Position numbers and translations under genes: made by a program
From: CADEDH01 sp963732695
Lineage (GTDB): Bacteria; Actinomycetota; Acidimicrobiia; Acidimicrobiales; SZUA-35
Length of the DNA stretch: 64,000 nucleotides
Direction of reading: 5' to 3'
NCBI GenBank assembly: GCA_963732695.1
Contig: CAVTAP010000018.1
Span: forward strand, 34,934 to 98,933
In this document: piece by piece, positions 25,796 to 34,466 of the stretch
How positions within the stretch are numbered: position 1 is the first letter of the stretch
Layout of the letters: each line of letters opens with the position of its first letter
Notes under the pieces: generated by a model
The model's input: only the letters and a program-made list of their open reading frames with translations
Databases searched by the model: none
Told to the model about the DNA's origin: nothing

Positions 25796-27231
25796 TCCGG
25801 CACGGTCATCGTGACCTCGCCCACGGCGGCATCGTGGGGGAGCGAGCCCCGAGCCGCCCGGAGGTAGGCGTAGGGGGTCTCGTAGCGCAGGTTCGACACC
25901 CGCGACGTGTACACGTCGGCGTAGCGCTCCACCTGGCGGGCGAACAGGCTCTTGTCGTTGCCGGCCCGCATCAGCGGGCCCCAGTGGGGATTGCCCAGCT
26001 CACCGGCGGCTTGCGCCAGGGGCGCCACCTGGTCGTCGATCTCGGCCAGCCGGGCCGCCACCCGGGCCAGCTCGGCCTGCACCGCTCCCGCCCGCTCCCG
26101 CCGCCGCTCGAGGCGGAGCCGGGCCTGGCGCCGCTCGATCTCGACCTTCTGGCCCATCAGCTCCTCCAGCTGGCGCTGGCGGGGGGCGAAGGCCGAGGCG
26201 TCGCTGATCTCCGACTCCAGCTCCCGGGCGATCAGGGCCGTCCGCCACCGCAGCAGGTCCTTCGACACGTGGACGTCGCCGAACAGGTGGTCGCCGACGT
26301 AGAGGGGCTGGCCCACCAGGCCCAGGCTCTGCTCCACCAGCCGGGCGTTGCCCCCGAAGTACACGTGGCCGGCCATCAGCGACCCGTGGTGGGGCGACAG
26401 CAGCGACCGCTCCTCGTCCACCACCCGGTAGATCGGGCTCCGCTCGGAGAAGAACCGGGGCTTGTCGGCCGACACGATGACCAGGTCGAACAGGTCACGC
26501 CAGGTGGTGCCGGGCGGGCAGTGGGGGTCGATGGCCCAGGCCATCATGTGGCGGGTGTAGGACCAGTCGGAGTTCGTGATCAGCAGTAGCTGCTTACCGG
26601 CGTCGCGCTGGTCCAACAGGGTGGGCACCAGCTCGGGGTCGGGCTCCACGTAGCGGTCGGGGTCGGCCACGATGTCGGCCTTCAGCACGCCGGTCATATG
26701 GGTCTCCGACAGGGCGGCGTCGACCTTGGTGTACAGGTCGGCGTAGCCCGACACTCCGGGCAGGGCCTGGGTGTCGTGCAGCTCCACCAGCTGGGCCATG
26801 AGGTTCGCCCGGGACAGCTCGAACAGGGTGTTCATGAACTGGAACCGGGGCTCCGACAGCTCCACCACCGTCTCCCGGTAGTGCTCGCGCTGCTCGTCGA
26901 AGCTCAGGGGACGGGTGCCGTGCTGGGCCCGCACCACGTAGCCGAAGCGGGTGGCCTTCACGATGTTGCCCAGCATCAGGTCGAACACGAGGCCCAGGGT
27001 GAACTGGTCGGGGTCGAACTCGAGGTCGTCCACCGGCCACCCCTGGGCCGCCAGCAGGTTGCGGGCGGTGCGGAAGGCGGCCCCCTCCCACTCGTCGACC
27101 CGGTAGTGGATCAGCGTGTAGTCCATGTCGTAGCCGATGGCGCCGACGGCACGGAGGTTGAGGGTGCGGTTGACGAACACGCCCCGCTCGGGCCGGGGGT
27201 CACTGGGGAGGTCGAGGTTGACGGCGTTCAC
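25792..27231 (-). CDS. HAD-superfamily 5'-nucleotidase (cN-II/IG type)
   Basis: A 479-residue protein of the HAD-IG 5'-nucleotidase family. The catalytic motif DMDYTL places Asp35 and Asp37; LLITNSDWSY is motif II, and VGDHLFGD near the C-terminus is motif IV. A charged coiled-coil-like segment (QKVEIERRQARLRLERRRERA) lies near 375-400. It dephosphorylates nucleoside monophosphates, probably IMP/GMP or NMN. Its GTG start overlaps the stop of the upstream nicotinate phosphoribosyltransferase by four bases, so the pair is translationally coupled. A role in the NAD cycle is inference from that coupling. Confidence 0.86.
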   Translation of the reverse strand: MNAVNLDLPSDPRPERGVFVNRTLNLRAVGAIGYDMDYTLIHYRVDEWEGAAFRTARNLLAAQGWPVDDLEFDPDQFTLGLVFDLMLGNIVKATRFGYVVRAQHGTRPLSFDEQREHYRETVVELSEPRFQFMNTLFELSRANLMAQLVELHDTQALPGVSGYADLYTKVDAALSETHMTGVLKADIVADPDRYVEPDPELVPTLLDQRDAGKQLLLITNSDWSYTRHMMAWAIDPHCPPGTTWRDLFDLVIVSADKPRFFSERSPIYRVVDEERSLLSPHHGSLMAGHVYFGGNARLVEQSLGLVGQPLYVGDHLFGDVHVSKDLLRWRTALIARELESEISDASAFAPRQRQLEELMGQKVEIERRQARLRLERRRERAGAVQAELARVAARLAEIDDQVAPLAQAAGELGNPHWGPLMRAGNDKSLFARQVERYADVYTSRVSNLRYETPYAYLRAARGSLPHDAAVGEVTMTVPD

Positions 27232-28898
27232 GATCGAGCCGCCCCGGTGCCGCTGATGTCGGTGCGGGTGGCGTCGACCAGATCCTGGCGCAGGCTGAGC
27301 AGCTCGTCGGTGATCGACACATGGTACGTGTGGGGGTTGACCAGGCGCCGGACCCCGGGGTCGAGGCGGGCCAGGTCCTGCGTGCGACGCTCCCGCAGCT
27401 CGACGATGGAGGCCGGCTCGGCCGCCCGCTCGCCGTTCACCAGCACGTCGGTGAGCAGGGCTTCCACCTCGCTCACGTCGCCCGGACGGAGCGAACGCCG
27501 CAACGCCGGATCGAACGGGTGGCGCAGCACCAGGGGGTCGGTGGGGAGCGGATGGCCGGCGATCGACACCACGTCGGCCGTGGCCAGGCCCCGCCGGTCG
27601 TACAGGCGGTGCACATCCTTGTCGCCCGGGGTCTGGAGCTTGAACGGGTTATCGGAGATCTTGATGGCCGGCACCCAGCCCTCCCCGTCGTGGATCGACA
27701 CCAGCTTGTACACCCCGTCGAGGTAGGGCTTGCCGTCCGACGTGCTCATCTTCGAACCGACCCCGAAGCTGAGGCGGGCCACCAGGCGGGCCGGGTCGAT
27801 CCCGTAGCGGCCGGCCTCGGTGTCGATCTGGGCCAGGATCTGGAAGATCGTGATCTCGTCGAGCGAGCTCGACAGCACGATGCCGGCGTCGTCGAAGCCG
27901 GCCTGGTCGAGCAGGAGCGACGCCTGGACGGCCAGGTAGGCCAGATCGCCCGAGTCGAGCCGGATGCCCACCGGCCGGTGGCCCTGGGCCCGGAGCTCCT
28001 CGAAGACCCGGATGGCGTTGGGCACCCCGCTGCCCAGGGTGTCGATCGTGTCGACCAGCAGCAGGCAGGCGTCGGGGTAGGTGGCGGCGTAGGCCCGGAA
28101 CGCCCCCAGCTCACCCAGGCCCAGGGCCATGAACGCCTGGACCATGGCGTGGGCGTGGGTGCCGGCCGGCGGCACCCCCACGAAATGGCCCACCCCCACG
28201 TTGGACGTGGCGGCGGCCCCGCCGATGAGGGCGGCCCGGGTGGCGGCGTTGGCCCCCCGCTCGGGCCCCCGGCGCATGCCGAACTCCAGCACCGGGCGGC
28301 CCCGGGCCGCCTCGGCCACCCGGCCCGCCTTGGTGGCGATCAGGGTCTGGTGGTTGCAGTGGGCCAGCAGCGACGTCTCCAGGATCTGGACCATGCCCAG
28401 TGGGCCCTCCACCACGGCCAACGGCACGTTGGGGTGGACCACCCGGCCCTCGGGAACGGCCCGGATCGACACCTGATCGAACGAGCCGTGCTCGACCAGC
28501 CAGGCCAGGAAGTCGTCGCCGAACACCTGCTGGCCCGAGGGGGAGCGGTGGCTGCGCAGCACGTCGACGTCGGCCCTGGTCACCCGGGCCGCCTCCATCC
28601 AGTCGAGCAGCCACGCCATGCCGGCGTTGACGCAGAACCCGGCCTGGTGGGAGCCGTAGTCGGGATTGGCCCGGAAGTAGTGCTCGAACAGGGCCGGCCG
28701 GTCGGCCAGGCCCTCCCGGAAGTAGAGCTGGGCCATCGTGAGCTGGTACTGGTCGGTGAACAGGATCCCCTCGGTCATGGCCCGGGTCATCGTCGGCGGA
28801 GTGGCGCCGCCGGCCCGGGTGATCGTCGGCGGAGTGGCGCCGCCGGCCCGGGTGGTCGTCGGCGGGCCGGAGGCTGGGGTCGGTGCACCGTTGTCCAT
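27228..28898 (-). CDS. pncB: Nicotinate phosphoribosyltransferase
   Basis: A 556-residue protein converting nicotinate, PRPP and ATP to nicotinate mononucleotide. Visible motifs are TDQYQLTMAQLYF, HCNHQTLIATKAGR, FGMRRGPERGANAA, GTHAHAMVQAF (with the His that is phosphorylated in the family) and RLDSGDLAYL. The C-terminus, PHTYHVSITDELLSLR, is also typical. ATG 28898 has GAGG eight bases upstream. The first ~45 residues contain 11-residue repeats (TRAGGATPP) from a 33-base DNA repeat; internal ATGs just before EGILFTDQ are alternative starts. It is divergent from the nicotinamidase gene. Confidence 0.92.
   Translation of the reverse strand: MDNGAPTPASGPPTTTRAGGATPPTITRAGGATPPTMTRAMTEGILFTDQYQLTMAQLYFREGLADRPALFEHYFRANPDYGSHQAGFCVNAGMAWLLDWMEAARVTRADVDVLRSHRSPSGQQVFGDDFLAWLVEHGSFDQVSIRAVPEGRVVHPNVPLAVVEGPLGMVQILETSLLAHCNHQTLIATKAGRVAEAARGRPVLEFGMRRGPERGANAATRAALIGGAAATSNVGVGHFVGVPPAGTHAHAMVQAFMALGLGELGAFRAYAATYPDACLLLVDTIDTLGSGVPNAIRVFEELRAQGHRPVGIRLDSGDLAYLAVQASLLLDQAGFDDAGIVLSSSLDEITIFQILAQIDTEAGRYGIDPARLVARLSFGVGSKMSTSDGKPYLDGVYKLVSIHDGEGWVPAIKISDNPFKLQTPGDKDVHRLYDRRGLATADVVSIAGHPLPTDPLVLRHPFDPALRRSLRPGDVSEVEALLTDVLVNGERAAEPASIVELRERRTQDLARLDPGVRRLVNPHTYHVSITDELLSLRQDLVDATRTDISGTGAARS
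28783..28865. repeat. 33-base tandem repeat, about 2.5 copies
   Basis: Units at 28783-28815 and 28816-28848 differ at one base, and a partial third copy runs 28849-28865. The period is a multiple of three, and on the minus strand it encodes an 11-residue repeat near the N-terminus of PncB. The unit contains a GC-rich inverted repeat. Confidence 0.85.
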
Positions 28899-28967
28899 GG
28901 CAGTAGCCTCACGCCCAACGGCGCCGGCCACAACCGGTGGGCGGCCACCGCGGCCGGAGGTGCCCCG

Positions 28968-29558
28968 ATGACTGTCCGATACGGCCCGGCCACCGCCCTC
29001 GTCGTCGTCGACATGCAGAACGATTTCGCCGATCCCGCCGGGTCCTTGTTCGTGACCGGGGGCGACGCCCTGCTCGGGCCGCTCAACGCCGAGATCGCGG
29101 CGGCCCGGGCCGCCGGCGCCCCGGTGGTGTTCACCCAGGACTGGCACCCGCCGGTGACGCCCCACTTCCAGGCTCAGGGCGGGGTGTGGCCCGTCCACTG
29201 CGTGCGCGACACCTGGGGGGCCGAGCTGGTGACGGGCCTCGACGTGGCCGGCGCTCCCGTGGTGCGCAAGGGCACCGGCGGGGAAGACGGCTATTCCGGG
29301 TTCACGATGCGTAACCCGGAAACCGGCGTCGACATCCCCACCGAGCTCGACGCGCTCCTCCGCCGGGCGGGGGTGACGGCACTGGTGGTGGTGGGCCTCG
29401 CCCTCGACGTCTGCGTGAAGGCCACCGCCCTCGACGGGCTCCGCCTGGGCTACGGCGTCAGCGTGTTGGAGGCCGGCAGTCGCCCGGTGGAGCTCGAACC
29501 GGGCGACGGGGCGGCAGCAGTCGAAGAATTACGAGCCGCTGGAGCAGGGGTTTTGTAG
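28968..29558 (+). CDS. pncA: Nicotinamidase
   Basis: A 196-residue isochorismatase-fold protein that deamidates nicotinamide to nicotinate. The catalytic triad Asp15 (VVDMQNDF), Lys101 (VRKGT) and Cys149 (LALDVCVKA) is intact, and metal ligands Asp58, His60 and His66 have the same spacing as in Mycobacterium tuberculosis PncA. The ATG has GGAGG six bases upstream. It is divergent from pncB; the 69 bases between the two starts can hold a shared regulatory region. Together they supply the nicotinamide-to-NaMN route of NAD salvage. Confidence 0.95.
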   Translation: MTVRYGPATALVVVDMQNDFADPAGSLFVTGGDALLGPLNAEIAAARAAGAPVVFTQDWHPPVTPHFQAQGGVWPVHCVRDTWGAELVTGLDVAGAPVVRKGTGGEDGYSGFTMRNPETGVDIPTELDALLRRAGVTALVVVGLALDVCVKATALDGLRLGYGVSVLEAGSRPVELEPGDGAAAVEELRAAGAGVL

Positions 29559-29571
29559 CAAATTGTTGTGT

Positions 29572-29609
29572 CCAGGGCCGTTGGGAGGTTTTGCTCCCCC
29601 CGGCCCTGG
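29572..29609. terminator. Nested hairpin, terminator-like
   Basis: CCAGGGCCG (29572-29580) pairs with CGGCCCTGG (29601-29609); inside, GGGAG (29583-29587) pairs with CTCCC (29594-29598) around a T-rich loop. It follows pncA and precedes the glycosyltransferase. A transcription terminator is most likely; a downstream T-run is absent. Confidence 0.55.
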
Positions 29610-29701
29610 GTACGATGGCGTCGGCCCCGAGCCAAGGGAGCGCCTCGTGCGGCGTTGGCGGAGGTTTCGGAGCGGCGGACGAGCCACAAGGATGTGCCTG
29701 C

Positions 29702-30937
29702 ATGTCTCCAGCACGATTACGTGTCGGAATCATCGCGCCCCCGTGGGTGCCCGTTCCTCCACCCAGCTACGGCGGCACTGAGCTGGTGCTGGATGTGCTG
29801 GCCCGGGGGTTGGTGCGGGCGGGCCACGACGTTGTGCTCTTCACCACCGGAGACGCCACCTGTGACGTCCCCCGGCAGTGGTTGTTCGAGCACTGCGATC
29901 CCGACCGTATGGGCGCCAGCGTGCTCGAGCTGCGGCACGTGGCCGCAGCCTACGAGGCGCTGCACCAGTGCGATCTCGTCCACGACCACACCCTGGCCGG
30001 GCTGTTCGTGAGCGAGCTGTACCCCGAGACCCCGGTGGTCACCACGAACCATGGCCCCTTCAACGAGGACCTGGTGGACATCTACCGCCAGGTGGCCGAG
30101 CGCATCCCGGTCATCGGGATCTCCCACCATCAGGCCAGCACGGCGCCACCCGAGGTCCCGGTTGCAACCGTGATCCATCACGGGCTCGACCTCGACCGCT
30201 ACCCCTACAGTGCCGACGGCGGCGAGTACCTGCTGGCGTTGGGGCGGATGAACCACGACAAGGGCATCGACCGGGCCATCGACATCGCCCGCCGGGCCGG
30301 CCTGCCGCTGCTGATCGCGGCCAAGATGCGGGAGCCGGCCGAGCAGCGCTACTTCGCCGAGGTGATCGAGCCCCTGCTCGACGACCAGATCCGCTACATC
30401 GGCGAGGTGGGCCACGCCGACAAGATCGGCCTGCTCCAGGGGGCCCGGGCCCTGCTCAACCCGATCCGGTGGCCCGAGCCGTTCGGGCTGGTGATGATCG
30501 AGGCCCTGGCCAGCGGCACCCCGGTGGTGACCACCAACCATGGCGCGGCCCCCGAGATCGTGACCCACGGCGAGACCGGCTTCCTGAGCGACCACGAGGA
30601 CGAACTGGTCGACGCCGTGCGGGCGGCCGGCGGGTTGAGCCGGGCCGCCTGCCGGTTTCGGGCCGAGACCCGGTTCTCGGCCGAGCGGATGGTGGCCGAC
30701 CATGTGGCCTTCTTCCAGACGGTGGCCGCCACCCGGGGCCGCCTGGTGCCGGTGCCAAGCGCCGCCCCCAGCTCCGCCCTGCCGCCGGCCCTCACGCCGG
30801 CCGCCGCCACCATCGCCCCGCCGTCCCGGCCCCTGCGGCGGCCCGTCGCCGCTCCGGCCCCGATGGTCGCCGCGCCCGCTGCCGCCGCCTCGGTGGGGTC
30901 GGGCGCCATGGTGCTGGCCCCCCGCCGTCCGGCCTGA
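29702..30937 (+). CDS. GT-B (GT4-like) glycosyltransferase
   Basis: A 411-residue GT-B enzyme. The acceptor half begins RVGIIAPPWVPVPPPSYGGTELV and contains LVHDHTLAGLF and NHGPFN; the donor half has LALGRMNHDKGIDRAI, then NPIRWPEPFGLVMIEALASGTPVV, the E-x7-E nucleotide-sugar motif of GT4 enzymes. The last ~65 residues are Ala/Pro-rich and look disordered. The acceptor and sugar are unknown. Start ATG 29702 has AAGGA nine bases upstream. The gene downstream on the opposite strand is a glycogen-debranching-like enzyme, suggesting storage or envelope glycan metabolism. Confidence 0.86.
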   Translation: MSPARLRVGIIAPPWVPVPPPSYGGTELVLDVLARGLVRAGHDVVLFTTGDATCDVPRQWLFEHCDPDRMGASVLELRHVAAAYEALHQCDLVHDHTLAGLFVSELYPETPVVTTNHGPFNEDLVDIYRQVAERIPVIGISHHQASTAPPEVPVATVIHHGLDLDRYPYSADGGEYLLALGRMNHDKGIDRAIDIARRAGLPLLIAAKMREPAEQRYFAEVIEPLLDDQIRYIGEVGHADKIGLLQGARALLNPIRWPEPFGLVMIEALASGTPVVTTNHGAAPEIVTHGETGFLSDHEDELVDAVRAAGGLSRAACRFRAETRFSAERMVADHVAFFQTVAATRGRLVPVPSAAPSSALPPALTPAAATIAPPSRPLRRPVAAPAPMVAAPAAAASVGSGAMVLAPRRPA

Positions 30938-30958
30938 GCCGACCCCGTCGTCCCGTCC

Positions 30959-31063
30959 GATCTCGGTGCCTAGGGCACCGCCCGTGGTGCGCGCTGCACC
31001 GAGATCGGGGGGCGGTGGTTCTCGGTGCGTAGGGCGCCGCCCGTGGTGCGCCGTGCACCGAGA
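30959..31063. terminator. Tandem pair of near-identical large palindromes
   Basis: GATCTCGGTGC (30959) pairs with GCACCGAGATC (30996-31006), and 59 bases later TCTCGGTGC (31020) pairs with GCACCGAGA (31055-31063). The two copies also share TAGGGC-CCGCCCGTGGTGCG in the interior. They sit between two convergent genes and would fold as two successive hairpins. Terminator function is inferred from position. Confidence 0.75.
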
Positions 31064-31076
31064 TCTGGAGGACGGG

Positions 31077-33236
31077 TCAGCGCTGGTGGAGCGCGACGTC
31101 GTCGGGTAGGCCGGTGACGCTGAGGGCGGCGCCGTCGACGCGGACGTCGATGCGACTCCCGCCCAGCGGCACGCCCAGAGCCGCCAGCGATCCGGTGTCG
31201 GCCGGCACGGCCGGGGCCACGGTCACGGTGCCGTTGGGCAGGTCGGGCTCGAGGCCCAGCATGGCCCGGATCATCAGCAGGGGAGCCGCGGCGGCCCAGG
31301 CCTGGGGCGAGCACGACGCCGGATAGACCACCGGCCGGGGCATCTCGGCCCGGGCCAGCCCGGCGAACAGCTCCGGCAGCCGCCCGTCGAACGCCGACGC
31401 CGCCGCCAGCAGACCGTCCTGCAGGCTGTCGGCCTCCCGGTGGTGGCCGTAGCGGCGCAGGCCGGCCACGGCCAGAGCCGTGTCGTGGGGCCACACCGAG
31501 CCGCAGTGGTAGCTCAGCGGGTTGTACCCGGGGTTGTCCTCGGCCAGGGTGCGCAGCCCCCAGCCCGAGCTCAGCCGGTCGTCGGCCAGCGTGCGGGCCA
31601 CCTTGGCCGCCCGGCCGGGGAAGGCGATCCCGGTCCACAGGCAGTGCCCGGCGTTCGAGGTGCTGGAGTCGATCGGGCGCTTGTCGCCGTCGAGGCCGAC
31701 GCAGTAGGTGCCGAGCCGCTCGCTCCAGAAGGCGGCGTCGAACGCGGTGGCCAGGTCGGCCGCCCGTTGGTGCCACTCGTCGGCCACCTCGGCCGGTTCC
31801 TCCAGCACCTGGGCCAGGTAGGCCCGGGCCTGGTAGGCCCCGTAGGCGTAGGCCTGGACCTCGCACAGGGCGATCGGGGCCTCGGCCACCTGGCCGTCGC
31901 CGTACCGGATGCCGTCCCAGGAATCCTTCCAGCCCTGGTTGGCCAGACCGCCGTCGTGGGCCCGCCGGTACTCGATGAAGCCGTCGCCGTCCCGGTCGCC
32001 GTAGGTGGTCATCCAGTCCAGCGCCCGGTCGACCGCCGGCAGGATCTCGGCCACGAGCTCCCGGTCGTCGCTCCAGCGCAGATACTCGGCGGCCAGCATC
32101 ACGAACAGGGGGGTGGCGTCGATCGTGCCGTAGTAGACGTTGGAGCCGCCGAGCAGGCCCAGGCTGCGGTGGTCGTAGCGGACCTCGTGGAGGATGCGGC
32201 CCGGCTGCTCCTCGGTGGCCAGCACCTCCTTGCGACCCTGCAGATCGGCCAACGACCGCAGCACCCCGGCGGCCAGATCGTGGTCGGCCACCAGCGCCAT
32301 CCAGGCGGTGAGGATCGAGTCGCGGCCGAACAGGGTCATGAACCAGGGGGCGCCGGCGGCCACCACCACCCGATCGGCGTGGAGGGGGTCGAAGATGCGC
32401 AGGGTGCCCAGGTCGTCGATGGCCTGGCCGGCCGCCCCGGCCAGCCTGGTGTCGGGCGACTGGAACCGGGCGGTGGACTCGCTCCATTGGGCGTAGCGGT
32501 CGAGCTGGGCGCTGAGGAGCGACGGGTCGCCGCACCGCACCGCCGGCTCCAGGCGGACCCCGTCCACCTCCACCCCCACCTCGGCGCACAGCTTCACTTC
32601 GGATCGGGGGGCCAGATCCACCTCCCACGAGATGTGATCGTCGCCCACGTGCGACGGTGCCGGCACGAACCGCACCACGGTGCAGAGCTGGGGCCCGGCG
32701 GCCCCGTCGTGCAGGGCCATCTCCACCCGGTCGGGGTGGATCTGGCGGGTGTTGCCGGCCGGCTCGTTGGCCACCCCGCCCTTCACGTCGAACAGGGAGG
32801 CGAAGTCGGCGTCGAACGCCAGGCGCACCGTCAGGTGCATCGGGGTGGCGGCGTGGCTGCGGATCACGATGTCGTCGTGGAGGCCCCGGCCCACGTGGTA
32901 GCTCCGCAGCACGAGCAGGGGCGAGTCGTGAGTGGTGGCCGTGCGGGGCTGGGCCACCATCATCACCCCGAACGGACCCTGGGGAACCGATTGCAGGGTC
33001 GTGAGAGGGGCACCGTCGATCTCCAGGCGCCAGCGCGACAGCACCCTCGTGTCGAACACGAACAGGCCTTCCACCCCGCCGCTGCCCAGCTCGCCCGAGC
33101 GCGATCCCACCAGGAAGCTGCCCCCGTCGACCAGGGTCAGATGGTCCACCGAACCCACCGGGCTGCCGGTGGAGCTGGACGTCCAGGGGGTGTCGCTCAC
33201 GGCTGGCGGGCGGGAACGGGGCGGGTCATCCGTCAA
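31077..33236 (-). CDS. Amylo-alpha-1,6-glucosidase / glycogen-debranching-like protein
   Basis: A 719-residue protein with an N-terminal beta domain (VDHLTLVDGGSFLVGSRSGE, VLSRWRLEIDG) and a C-terminal (alpha/alpha)6-like catalytic domain with APWFMTLFGRDSILTAW, DGDGFIEYRRAHDGGLANQGWKDS and SVWPHDTALAVAGLRRYG. This is the bacterial/archaeal debranching-enzyme type, acting on alpha-glucan or trehalose-like branches. The acids in FGRDS and QGWKDSWDG are plausible catalytic residues. The longest start is TTG 33236; GTG 33200 (SDTPWTSSS) is a credible alternative. It is convergent with the glycosyltransferase. Confidence 0.85.
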   Translation of the reverse strand: MTDDPPRSRPPAVSDTPWTSSSTGSPVGSVDHLTLVDGGSFLVGSRSGELGSGGVEGLFVFDTRVLSRWRLEIDGAPLTTLQSVPQGPFGVMMVAQPRTATTHDSPLLVLRSYHVGRGLHDDIVIRSHAATPMHLTVRLAFDADFASLFDVKGGVANEPAGNTRQIHPDRVEMALHDGAAGPQLCTVVRFVPAPSHVGDDHISWEVDLAPRSEVKLCAEVGVEVDGVRLEPAVRCGDPSLLSAQLDRYAQWSESTARFQSPDTRLAGAAGQAIDDLGTLRIFDPLHADRVVVAAGAPWFMTLFGRDSILTAWMALVADHDLAAGVLRSLADLQGRKEVLATEEQPGRILHEVRYDHRSLGLLGGSNVYYGTIDATPLFVMLAAEYLRWSDDRELVAEILPAVDRALDWMTTYGDRDGDGFIEYRRAHDGGLANQGWKDSWDGIRYGDGQVAEAPIALCEVQAYAYGAYQARAYLAQVLEEPAEVADEWHQRAADLATAFDAAFWSERLGTYCVGLDGDKRPIDSSTSNAGHCLWTGIAFPGRAAKVARTLADDRLSSGWGLRTLAEDNPGYNPLSYHCGSVWPHDTALAVAGLRRYGHHREADSLQDGLLAAASAFDGRLPELFAGLARAEMPRPVVYPASCSPQAWAAAAPLLMIRAMLGLEPDLPNGTVTVAPAVPADTGSLAALGVPLGGSRIDVRVDGAALSVTGLPDDVALHQR

Positions 33237-33293
33237 GCTTAGGGTGTGGGTTCCGCCGCTGGTGGTGGGTGAAGGTGCGCCCGGGACCCGGGA

Positions 33294-34391
33294 TCAGGAA
33301 AAGCGGGCGGGCGAGAGGTCGAAGGGAACGGCCTGCCCGCCGACCACGAGATCGCGCACCACGGCGGCCAGGGCGGGCGACGTCTTGATCCCGCTGCCAC
33401 CCTGACCCACCAACCACACGAACGACGGGTCGTCGGGGTGGGGGCCGGCCACCGGCACCCGGTCGGGGGTGAACGTGCGCAGCCCGGCCCAGGCCCGCCG
33501 TACGCGCCGCAGCTCCAAGCCCAGCGCCTCGTTGACCAGATCGATGGCGAGGGCGACGTCGAGCTCCTCGGGCCGGGGGTCGCCCGGGGCCATCGGGGTC
33601 TCGTCGGCCGGCGAGATCAGCAGCCCGCCGGTCTCGGGCTCGGCGTACCAGCGGCCCCCCACGTCCATCACCATCGGCCACGCCGCCACCTCGTCGGGGG
33701 CGATCACAAGCGCCGCCGTGCGCCGCATGGGCTGCAGGCCGAGCGGGGCGAGCCCGGCGCCGACGGCCACGGCGTCGGCCCAGGCGCCCGCCGCGTTCAC
33801 CACCAGCGGCGCCTCGATGCGGTGGGCGCCGGCCTCCACCTGCCAGCCGCCGCCTCTGGCCGAGCGGGCGCAGCGGGCCACCTCGGCGCTGAGCCGCAGG
33901 TCGCCGCCGGCGGCCCGGAAGGCCCGCAGGTAGCCGTCGAGCAGGGCGGCCACGTCGATCGTCATCGCCCCCGGCTCATGGACCCCGCCCGCCGCCGAGG
34001 CCACCTCGGCCAGTGTCGGCACCAGGGCCCGGGCCCCGGCCCGGTCCACCCGGCGGGCGGCCCACGGGGCCTTGGCCACCAGGGCGTCGAGCGGGCCGGC
34101 CGTGCCGTCGCCGCCCACCCACAGCAGACCCCGGGGGCCGAGCAGGGGCGCCGTCAGGCCCAGCTCCGGGGGCGGGTCGGCCAGGAAGGGCCGGCTCGCT
34201 GTGGCCAGGGCGCACACCACCGGGTCGCCCGAGGTCTCGTTCAGCATGGCGGCCGAGCGGCCGGTGGCGTGGAGGCCGGGGGTCGGCTCCCGCTCCACCA
34301 GGGTCACGGCCAGGTCGGGGGCCAGACGGCAGGCGACGGCGGCGCCGGCGATGCCGGAGCCGACCACCACCACATCGGGTCGATCGCTCAC
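33294..34391 (-). CDS. FAD-dependent oxidoreductase (DAO family)
   Basis: A 365-residue D-amino-acid-oxidase-fold protein. The dinucleotide motif VVVGSGIAGAAVACRLA is at 8-24; EREPTPGLHATGRSAAML follows. The C-terminus has RRAWAGLRTFTPDRVPVAGP and WLVGQGGSGIKTSPALA, both FAD-contact segments typical of glycine oxidase/sarcosine oxidase relatives. The likely substrate is a secondary or primary amine of an amino acid, not determined. GTG 34391 starts the frame. It is divergent from a methyltransferase gene at 34467, leaving 75 bases. Confidence 0.87.
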   Translation of the reverse strand: MSDRPDVVVVGSGIAGAAVACRLAPDLAVTLVEREPTPGLHATGRSAAMLNETSGDPVVCALATASRPFLADPPPELGLTAPLLGPRGLLWVGGDGTAGPLDALVAKAPWAARRVDRAGARALVPTLAEVASAAGGVHEPGAMTIDVAALLDGYLRAFRAAGGDLRLSAEVARCARSARGGGWQVEAGAHRIEAPLVVNAAGAWADAVAVGAGLAPLGLQPMRRTAALVIAPDEVAAWPMVMDVGGRWYAEPETGGLLISPADETPMAPGDPRPEELDVALAIDLVNEALGLELRRVRRAWAGLRTFTPDRVPVAGPHPDDPSFVWLVGQGGSGIKTSPALAAVVRDLVVGGQAVPFDLSPARFS

Positions 34392-34453
34392 CCCTGGTTT
34401 CTAGCGGGAACCCGGCGGCCGCCCGCACCCGGGCACCGTCGGCACCGCCGCGC

Positions 34454-34459
34454 TACCGT
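34454..34459 (+). promoter_or_regulatory. Candidate -10, leaderless methyltransferase mRNA
   Basis: TACCGT ends seven bases before GTG 34467, and no ribosome-binding site precedes that start. This is the geometry of a leaderless actinobacterial promoter. Confidence 0.45.
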
Positions 34460-34466
34460 TGGCTTC

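Noticed and set aside
28783..28865. Possible CRISPR repeats
   Set aside because: Tandem 33-base units without spacers, in frame within pncB.
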